From: an uncultured Eubacteriales bacterium
GTDB lineage: Bacteria > Bacillota > Clostridia > Oscillospirales > CAG-272
Direction of reading: 5' to 3'
Assembly (NCBI GenBank): GCA_949286815.1
Contig: CASEEB010000097.1
Location: forward strand, 1-11,715
Length of the DNA stretch: 11,715 nucleotides
Below the pieces are notes generated by a model. It saw only the letters and a list, made by a program, of their open reading frames with translations, had not been told where the DNA came from and did no database searches. A program made the position numbers and the translations under genes. Shown here in pieces: positions 6,334-11,715 of the stretch. Each line of letters starts with the position of its first letter. Positions within the stretch are counted from its first letter, which is position 1.

Positions 6334-7392
6334 CTAAAAATAATTGACAGTACACCCGAAATACCCCGCAACGCAGCAAAAAACCGAAATCACAAAAAAC
6401 ATTATAACTATTTTTGTCTCGGGAAATCCAAGCTTTTGAAAATGGTGATGAACAGGCGCCATTCTGAAAAGCCTCTTGCCGTGCGTCAATTTAAAATACA
6501 GAGTCTGAAGCAGACTTGAGAACATCTCACAGATAAATACAAGAGATATTATTATATACGGGAGAAGCTGTCCCTGAGACACCGCGCATCCCATTATAAT
6601 ACCGCCTATGAACAGAGACCCCGTATCCCCCATAAATATCTTGGCGGGATACCTGTTGTATACGAGAAAACCCAGAGCGCCCCCAAGCAAAGCCCCCGAA
6701 ATTACTCCCGTGTATCTCCACCCGAGTGTGCATGAGAGCAGAATTGACGTTCCGCTTACAGAAACCGTAATCGAGGAAGCAAGCCCGTCAAGCCCGTCCG
6801 TAATATTCGTGCTGTTTACAAATCCTACTATTACAAGAAGGTATACGGGATAAGCAAACCAACCGAGATACAGAGAAATGTCGGTAAACGGAATTCTGAA
6901 TGAAAGGGCGAGATTTCCGGTATATGACATTACTACAAGGTATGCTCCCGCGACAAAAAGCTGAAGCAATGACTTTTGTATGGGCGTCAGACCTTCGTTC
7001 TGCTTTTTTACAAGTTTCGCGTAATCGTCTATAAAACCTATCATACCGTTGCCGACGCCGAGGCAAAGCGTAAGCGCGGCGGTTATAAGCATCCGGTTGT
7101 CTTTCTGACCCAAGAATCCGAGCATTTCAAGTATAAACCACGCAAGCATGACCAGAAGAATAGCCATGATAAAGCATATTCCTCCCATGGTGGGAGTTCC
7201 CTGCTTATTCTTGTGCTCCTGCACATATCCGCTTATATTCTGACCAAGCTTTTTTGCCCTGAGTACCGGCAGCACAAAATGTGTTATAATCACCGTTGTC
7301 AAAAAAACCGCAAGCGCAACGGCAATGGCTTCGAGCCCGATTTCCGCACCGGATGAAAGCCCCAAATTTTCAAAAAGTTCGTTATACAGCAT
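6334..7392 (-). CDS. mraY: Phospho-MurNAc-pentapeptide transferase MraY
   Basis: 352 residues, usual length. MraY is an integral membrane enzyme that moves phospho-MurNAc-pentapeptide from UDP to undecaprenyl phosphate, making lipid I. About ten membrane helices are visible. Family motifs: GTPTMGG (65-71), GFIDDYAK (119-126) with the Asp pair D122/D123, NSTNITDGLDGLAS (193-206), FMGDTGSLFIGG (253-264) with the catalytic-site Asp D256, and the His triad in FRMAPVHHHF (309-318). All key residues are present, so it should be active. The ATG has AAGGA about 10 nt and AGGG 4 nt upstream. It starts 31 nt after murF and ends 46 nt before ftsW, so it is surely co-transcribed. In many bacteria murD sits between mraY and ftsW; it is missing here. 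Confidence 0.99.
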   Translation of the reverse strand: MLYNELFENLGLSSGAEIGLEAIAVALAVFLTTVIITHFVLPVLRAKKLGQNISGYVQEHKNKQGTPTMGGICFIMAILLVMLAWFILEMLGFLGQKDNRMLITAALTLCLGVGNGMIGFIDDYAKLVKKQNEGLTPIQKSLLQLFVAGAYLVVMSYTGNLALSFRIPFTDISLYLGWFAYPVYLLVIVGFVNSTNITDGLDGLASSITVSVSGTSILLSCTLGWRYTGVISGALLGGALGFLVYNRYPAKIFMGDTGSLFIGGIIMGCAVSQGQLLPYIIISLVFICEMFSSLLQTLYFKLTHGKRLFRMAPVHHHFQKLGFPETKIVIMFFVISVFCCVAGYFGCTVNYF

Positions 7393-7423
7393 CTGACCCT
7401 AATCCTTTTTTCGGCATAATTAA

Positions 7424-8854
7424 TCATTCCGACAACGCGCCGATTATTTTTTCAAACTCCATCGCCCTGCTTGCTTTAAACAGCACCGCGTCTCCCTCAG
7501 ACATAGCGTTCTTGAGTCCGGATACGATATATTCAAAATCGCTCCCGGTATTGTTTTCCACGCAAAATACCGACTTGCTTTCCATACCGCTCTTTATCGC
7601 TCCGTCCGCGATAAATCCGGCAAACTTACCTACCGCGAAAAGCATATCCGCCTTACCCGCAAGATATTCGCCTATATCGCGATGCAGATTTTCCGACTCG
7701 CGTCCAAGCTCTTTCATATCTCCCAGCACCGCGACCCTTTTTCCCCTGCACGGAATAACCCGCAAAACATCAATCGCCGCACGCATGGACTCGGGCGCCG
7801 CGTTATAACAGTCGGCTATTATTGTAATTCCGTTTTTTTCATATATATTCTGTCTGTATCCGACCGGACGGTATTTCAGAAGCCCCGCTCTCATCTCGTC
7901 CTCACCGGCACCCGCCAGATACGCCGCCGCGCAGGCGAACAGCGCGTTGCTCACAAAATGCCTGCCTATCATGGGAATTTTCAGGTCTTTTATAATTTTT
8001 CCCATGCAATCGATGTCAAATGCATTTCCCCCGTCGTCAAACCGAATATTAAACGCCTTAAAATCCGCCTCGCTGTCACCCATTACCGAAGCATAAACTA
8101 TATTTATATTCTTTTCGAGTATATACCGCGGGAGATTTTTGAGCAGCGGCTCGTCGCCGTCAAGCACAAGATACCCGCCGTCCTTAAGTCCGTCGGCGAT
8201 CTCAAGCTTCGCCTTTGCGATATTTTCACGGGTTTCCAGGTATTCAAGATGTGAAGTGCCTATATTTATTATCAAGGCAATTTCGGGAGACGCCGCGCGC
8301 GACATACTGCTTATCTCCCCAAATCCGCTCATGCCCATTTCAAATACCGCCAGCTCGCTGTTGCCGTCCGCCTCCATCATGGACATAGGCATACCTATCA
8401 CACTGTTAAAATTTCCCGCCGTACAGTAAACCTTATATTTTTCTCTGAGTACGGACGCAATAAGCTCTTTTGTAGTTGTCTTGCCGACACTTCCGGTCAC
8501 GGCAATACAATTCAGAGGATTTTCGCTTCTGTATCCCTTTGCCGCCTGAGCAAACGCCGCCATTGAATTTTCAACCACGGAAAACGCCGCCTTTTTCCCG
8601 CCTATGTCCTGCGGCACATATTCGCAAAGAATACAGCGGCAGCCCCGCGTAATCGCGTCGGAGATATAGTCATGCCCGTCCACTCTTTCTCCGCGGGTAG
8701 CGATAAACATGGTATTTTCATCGGCTTCACGTGAATCGGTACAAACATATTCAAACTCGCACCCTAAATTTCCCGTAAAATCGTACAGCTCTCCGCCGCA
8801 GTAGCGCGTAAAGCTTGCCATATCTGTTTTTCCGAGTCCCAACTTGATCTTCAT
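7424..8854 (-). CDS. murF: UDP-MurNAc-tripeptide:D-Ala-D-Ala ligase MurF
   Basis: 476 residues, slightly longer than usual. MurF is a cytoplasmic Mur ligase that uses ATP to add D-Ala-D-Ala to the UDP-MurNAc-tripeptide. Three Mur ligase domains: N-terminal substrate domain with TDSR (39-42) and HDY (61-63); central ATPase with P-loop TGSVGKTTTKE (120-130), NFNSVIGMP (148-156), FEMGMSGFGEI (171-181) and NIGTSHLE (197-204); C-terminal domain with DCYNAAPESM (348-357), VLGDMKELG (376-384) and KASRAMEFE (460-468). NAAP replaces the commoner NANP, a mild change. The ATG has AAAGGAA about 10 nt upstream. Met12 is an alternative start, but its upstream site is weaker and it would shorten the first strand of the N-terminal domain. 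It lies 36 nt after murE and 31 nt before mraY. Confidence 0.98.
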   Translation of the reverse strand: MKIKLGLGKTDMASFTRYCGGELYDFTGNLGCEFEYVCTDSREADENTMFIATRGERVDGHDYISDAITRGCRCILCEYVPQDIGGKKAAFSVVENSMAAFAQAAKGYRSENPLNCIAVTGSVGKTTTKELIASVLREKYKVYCTAGNFNSVIGMPMSMMEADGNSELAVFEMGMSGFGEISSMSRAASPEIALIINIGTSHLEYLETRENIAKAKLEIADGLKDGGYLVLDGDEPLLKNLPRYILEKNINIVYASVMGDSEADFKAFNIRFDDGGNAFDIDCMGKIIKDLKIPMIGRHFVSNALFACAAAYLAGAGEDEMRAGLLKYRPVGYRQNIYEKNGITIIADCYNAAPESMRAAIDVLRVIPCRGKRVAVLGDMKELGRESENLHRDIGEYLAGKADMLFAVGKFAGFIADGAIKSGMESKSVFCVENNTGSDFEYIVSGLKNAMSEGDAVLFKASRAMEFEKIIGALSE

Positions 8855-8890
8855 TCCGATGTTATTCCTTTCCGAATATTTATAAAAAGT

Positions 8891-10396
8891 CTAACCGTGA
8901 TAATTTCTTTTTTTCTTTTCGTAAGCTTCCCTTACAATGTCCTTTTCGCTGAAAGGATGTTTTCCGCTCTTGTCAATTTCATACGCTTCATGACCTTTTC
9001 CCGCAAGAAGTATTATATCTCCGCTCTCCGCGTTGTTTATCGCGTATTCTATAGCTTCCTTACGGTTTACTATGACTGTGTAGCAGCTCTCTTTATTTAT
9101 ACCGAGCATTATCTCGGATATAATCTCCGAACTCTCTTCACTCCGACTGTTGTCAGACGTAACTATAACAAAATCCGCCAGATTTGAAGCAATCTGCCCC
9201 ATGATTTTACGTTTGTATCTGTCCCTCTCTCCGCCGCAGCCGAAAAGCAGAACTATACGCTGATTTTCTTTTCTGAATCCTCTTGCGGTCTTGAGAAGAT
9301 TTTCAAGAGCGTCGGGAGTATGAGCATAATCTATGAATACCGAAAAACCGGCTCTGTCTCCGAGCTCTACGGCTTCAAGTCTGCCGCTGACCCCCGACAT
9401 CGAAAGCAGCGCGGAAGAAATAATGCTGTCGCGCACACCGAGCTCGTACGCGCATACCGCGGCTTCAAACGAGTTCATAACCGTAAAATTGCCCGGAATA
9501 AGGCATCTTATTCGCAATCTCAATTTCCGTGATATTATTTTATACTCAATCCCACGGCTTCCGTCATATCTGATATCCCCGGCGTAATAATCGGCTCTCC
9601 TGCCTTCGGCGGAAAGTCTTATTACCTCGGCGTCTCTGATTCTGTCGCAAAGTCTTCTGCCGTAGTAATCGTCGCAGTTGACCACGGCTCTTTTGCAGTT
9701 TTCAAACAGTTTGCATTTTGCCTCAAAATAATTTTCCATGTTGCCGTGAAAATCAAGATGGTCTTCGCTGAGATTCGTGAATATACCGTATTCAAAAAAT
9801 ATCGGCGAGACCTTTTTCAAAGCGAGGGCGTGAGAAGTGACCTCCATTATCACATACTCCGCGCCGTCCTCCTTCATAACCGAAAGAATTTTATACAGCT
9901 CCTCCGGGTCGGGAGTCGTCATATTCGCAAGTCCGTTTGAGGAACGTATGTCTATTTTCCCGGACGGAGACAGACATTCCACGGTACCTATAAGACCGCA
10001 CCGAACCGACGCCTTTGTAAGTATCTCGTACAGCATTTTGCCAACAGTGGTCTTTCCGTTTGTACCGGTTATTCCTATGATTTTCATTGAATTCTGCGGA
10101 TTTCCGTAATATGAGGCGAAAAGTCCCGCCGCGGCTTCCCTGCAATCTTTGACACGTACCACAGGAACAGTTATATTGTCAAGTGTTTTTCCCTCTTTCG
10201 CCACAATCGCGGCGGCTCCCCTTTCACAGGCAGCCCGGGCAAACCGATGGCTGTCGGTACGCAACCCGTCAATGCAGATAAAAACATCTCCGCTTTTCAC
10301 TCTGTCGGATGAGACCGATATTCCGTTTACTTCAACATTTTCGATGTTGTCGGGGCACTCGATTCCGGCGCCCCGGCATAAGTTTTTAAGCAGCAT
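8891..10396 (-). CDS. murE: UDP-MurNAc-tripeptide synthetase MurE, probably meso-diaminopimelate-specific
   Basis: 501 residues, normal length. MurE adds the third residue of the stem peptide to UDP-MurNAc-L-Ala-D-Glu in the cytoplasm. Motifs: SSDRVKSGDVFIC (29-41), P-loop GITGTNGKTT (108-117), MTTPDPEELY (159-168), MEVTSHAL (184-191), FTNLSEDHLDFHG (206-218), EAKCKLF (225-231) with the Lys expected to be carbamylated (K227), SGRLEAV (337-343), YAHTPDALE (357-365) and FGCGGERDRYKR (385-396). The specificity loop reads DNSR (415-418) where the diaminopimelate type has DNPR. The decisive Arg is kept, and the GKGHE motif (466-470) that also contacts diaminopimelate is intact, so this amino acid is predicted rather than lysine. 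The start is well fixed by AGGAGG (10403-10408) 6 nt upstream. A 113-nt gap separates it from the PBP gene, and 36 nt from murF. Confidence 0.98.
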   Translation of the reverse strand: MLLKNLCRGAGIECPDNIENVEVNGISVSSDRVKSGDVFICIDGLRTDSHRFARAACERGAAAIVAKEGKTLDNITVPVVRVKDCREAAAGLFASYYGNPQNSMKIIGITGTNGKTTVGKMLYEILTKASVRCGLIGTVECLSPSGKIDIRSSNGLANMTTPDPEELYKILSVMKEDGAEYVIMEVTSHALALKKVSPIFFEYGIFTNLSEDHLDFHGNMENYFEAKCKLFENCKRAVVNCDDYYGRRLCDRIRDAEVIRLSAEGRRADYYAGDIRYDGSRGIEYKIISRKLRLRIRCLIPGNFTVMNSFEAAVCAYELGVRDSIISSALLSMSGVSGRLEAVELGDRAGFSVFIDYAHTPDALENLLKTARGFRKENQRIVLLFGCGGERDRYKRKIMGQIASNLADFVIVTSDNSRSEESSEIISEIMLGINKESCYTVIVNRKEAIEYAINNAESGDIILLAGKGHEAYEIDKSGKHPFSEKDIVREAYEKKKRNYHG

Positions 10397-10402
10397 GTAA
10401 AT

Positions 10403-10408
10403 CCTCCT
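10403..10408 (-). promoter_or_regulatory. Consensus ribosome binding site of murE
   Basis: A full AGGAGG 6 nt before the murE ATG, the best site in the window, fixing the start. The 113-nt gap upstream (10397-10509) shows a direct repeat TTGATTTTT but no convincing promoter or terminator, so murE is probably transcribed through from the PBP gene. Confidence 0.85.
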
Positions 10409-10509
10409 GAAAAATCAATTTTAAAAATCAACTTCCGGAAATTTACACGTCTGTTTCAATTCATTAAATTTTTGCCTTATTTTTCATCATTAACCGGGAC
10501 GGGACAAGT

Positions 10510-11715
10510 CTAATCCTCGTCGGTGAGATATCTGAAAGTCACTTCCACGACACTGCCCTTATCCACTTCGGTCCCCGCCGGAGGGTATTGTTCTACCACA
10601 ACCGCCCCGGTTCCCGACATATAATTTTTGGTACCCGATATCTTTATGTTGAGCCCGTAGCTTGCAAGCGTTCCGTTTGCCGCAACCGCCGTCATATCCA
10701 GAAGATTAGGCACTTTCACCTTTTGCTTTTGCGCGGCGGACTCGTTTGTCGTATAGAAAATTATCTTCGCGGAATCGGGTTCAACCTTGCTGCCCGCGGC
10801 AGGGGTCTGAGACAAAACATACTTGCCGTCGCCCACGACCTCCACTTCAAAACCTTCGGTTTCGGCAAACGTCGTGGCGACCTCAACTCCCCAGAATTCA
10901 AGACTTGGAGTTGTAAGCGCCAGTTTTTCAAGTTCCTCATCGGTATACACCGCCTCAACCCCATAATACGGAAGTATCTCCGCCATAAGATTGCCGACAT
11001 AAGGCGCCGCCACGACGCTTCCGTAAAGAACTCCCTTTGTGGGTTCATCAACCAGAATTATCGCCGCCAATTGCGGGTCGTCCGCGGGCGCGTATGCCAC
11101 TGTGGAGCAGACATATTTTTCATAATCTTCACTGACTTCGTCTTTTTTCTCGGATGTACCGGTTTTTGCCGCTATTCTGTATCCCGCCACATACGCGTTT
11201 TTCGCGCCTCCGTCGGTTGCCACGCCCTCTTGCAGAATCTGAGAAATGGTAGCGCAGGTATCTTCGCTGACCACCTGTCTTTTTGTTTCGTTTTCATATG
11301 AGTATATGACATTTCCCTTGTCGTCGGTCACTTCTTTTATAAGATGAGGCGTCACAAGGTCGCCGCCGTTGGCGACAGCCGAGATCGCGGTAATATGCTG
11401 TATCGCGGAAATCTTGAAGTTCTGACCGAAAGACGATACCGCAAGGTCCAGCTCTTTAAAATTATCTTCATCGTAAAAAATACTTATTCCCTCTCCGGGA
11501 AGGTCGATGCCCGTCTTCTCCAGATACCCGAAGTTTCTGAAATATTCATAAAATTTCGTCTGCCCCACTCTGAGCCCCATCATCATCAGCACGGGGTTGC
11601 AGGACTGTTGTATACCCTGCGCGAATGTCAGGCTTCCGTGTCCCTGAACTTTATGGCAGTGTATCCTCTGCCCGCTTACCACATAATAACCGGGGCAGTT
11701 GAAGTGCTCGTTTTC
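10510..11715 (-). CDS. Class B penicillin-binding protein (SpoVD/PBP2-like) with PASTA-like repeats, C-terminal 401 residues; 5' end outside the window
   Basis: The reading frame is open to the right edge, so this is the C-terminal part of a division transpeptidase that cross-links septal peptidoglycan outside the membrane, paired with a SEDS polymerase. In the fragment the second active-site motif SCN is at 38-40 (QQSCNPVLMM) and the third, KTGT, at 184-187 (AAKTGTSEKKD); SFGQNFKISAIQ lies between them. The first motif (SxxK) with the catalytic Ser is beyond the edge. After the catalytic domain come two PASTA-like segments (about 270-323 and 332-398; QTPAAGSKV and QYPPAGTEV are typical ends), and the protein stops at an acidic tail. 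A GTG at 11680-11682 is internal, not a start. Its place before murE matches spoVD/pbpB of Firmicutes. Whether it serves vegetative division or spore cortex cannot be decided from the fragment. Confidence 0.95.
   Translation of the reverse strand, partial: ENEHFNCPGYYVVSGQRIHCHKVQGHGSLTFAQGIQQSCNPVLMMMGLRVGQTKFYEYFRNFGYLEKTGIDLPGEGISIFYDEDNFKELDLAVSSFGQNFKISAIQHITAISAVANGGDLVTPHLIKEVTDDKGNVIYSYENETKRQVVSEDTCATISQILQEGVATDGGAKNAYVAGYRIAAKTGTSEKKDEVSEDYEKYVCSTVAYAPADDPQLAAIILVDEPTKGVLYGSVVAAPYVGNLMAEILPYYGVEAVYTDEELEKLALTTPSLEFWGVEVATTFAETEGFEVEVVGDGKYVLSQTPAAGSKVEPDSAKIIFYTTNESAAQKQKVKVPNLLDMTAVAANGTLASYGLNIKISGTKNYMSGTGAVVVEQYPPAGTEVDKGSVVEVTFRYLTDED

Noticed and set aside
10588..11301. 237-residue plus-strand frame opposite the PBP gene
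   Set aside because: It is antisense to a region with intact KTGT and PASTA-like segments; basic, Cys/His/Arg-rich composition is typical of a shadow frame.
11680..11682. GTG as a start codon of the PBP gene
   Set aside because: The frame stays open and homologous-looking to the right edge, and the SxxK motif must lie further upstream, so this codon is internal.
1..11715. Mobile element, CRISPR array or defence-type system
   Set aside because: No transposase, integrase, terminal inverted repeats, spaced direct repeats or defence-gene motifs are visible; the window is a conserved housekeeping cluster.

Overview
The window is the distal part of a division and cell wall (dcw) cluster. All protein genes lie on the minus strand, so the cluster reads from the right edge to the left. 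The organism looks like a Gram-positive anaerobe of the class Clostridia, perhaps near Oscillospirales. The reasons are a SpoVD/PBP2-type transpeptidase with C-terminal PASTA-like repeats upstream of murE, a MurE with a meso-diaminopimelate-type motif, strong purine-rich ribosome binding sites, A+T-rich gaps and the short DivIB-type FtsQ. The lineage is inferred from family resemblance, not from a database search.

Right to left, the layout is: the 3' part of a class B penicillin-binding protein (10510 to the right edge), murE, murF, mraY, ftsW, murG, ftsQ and ftsZ. MurE and MurF complete the cytoplasmic UDP-MurNAc-pentapeptide. MraY and MurG turn it into lipid I and lipid II. FtsW (SEDS polymerase) and the PBP (transpeptidase) polymerise and cross-link it at the septum. 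FtsQ/DivIB is part of the divisome and FtsZ is the ring scaffold. The gaps from murE to ftsW are only 31-46 nt, which indicates one operon. The gaps widen to 104, 167 and 252 nt towards ftsZ, and a good sigma-A-type promoter sits in front of ftsZ with a leader of about 115 nt. murD, murC, murB and ftsA are not in their common places.

A long hairpin with poly-A/poly-T flanks ends the cluster after ftsZ (1180-1234). Beyond it, with its own -10 box, is a gene for a small membrane-anchored TPR protein of unknown function (265-1101). At the extreme left edge the plus strand carries the last 29 nt of a tRNA gene ending in CCA, followed by a rho-independent terminator, so the tRNA unit converges on the TPR gene.

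No mobile element, CRISPR array, rRNA or obviously novel system is visible. The points most worth a second look are residue-level departures in otherwise ordinary enzymes (MurE DNSR for DNPR, MurG GNPVI for GNPVR, an unusual FtsZ C-terminal tail), the ftsZ leader and the uncharacterised TPR protein.
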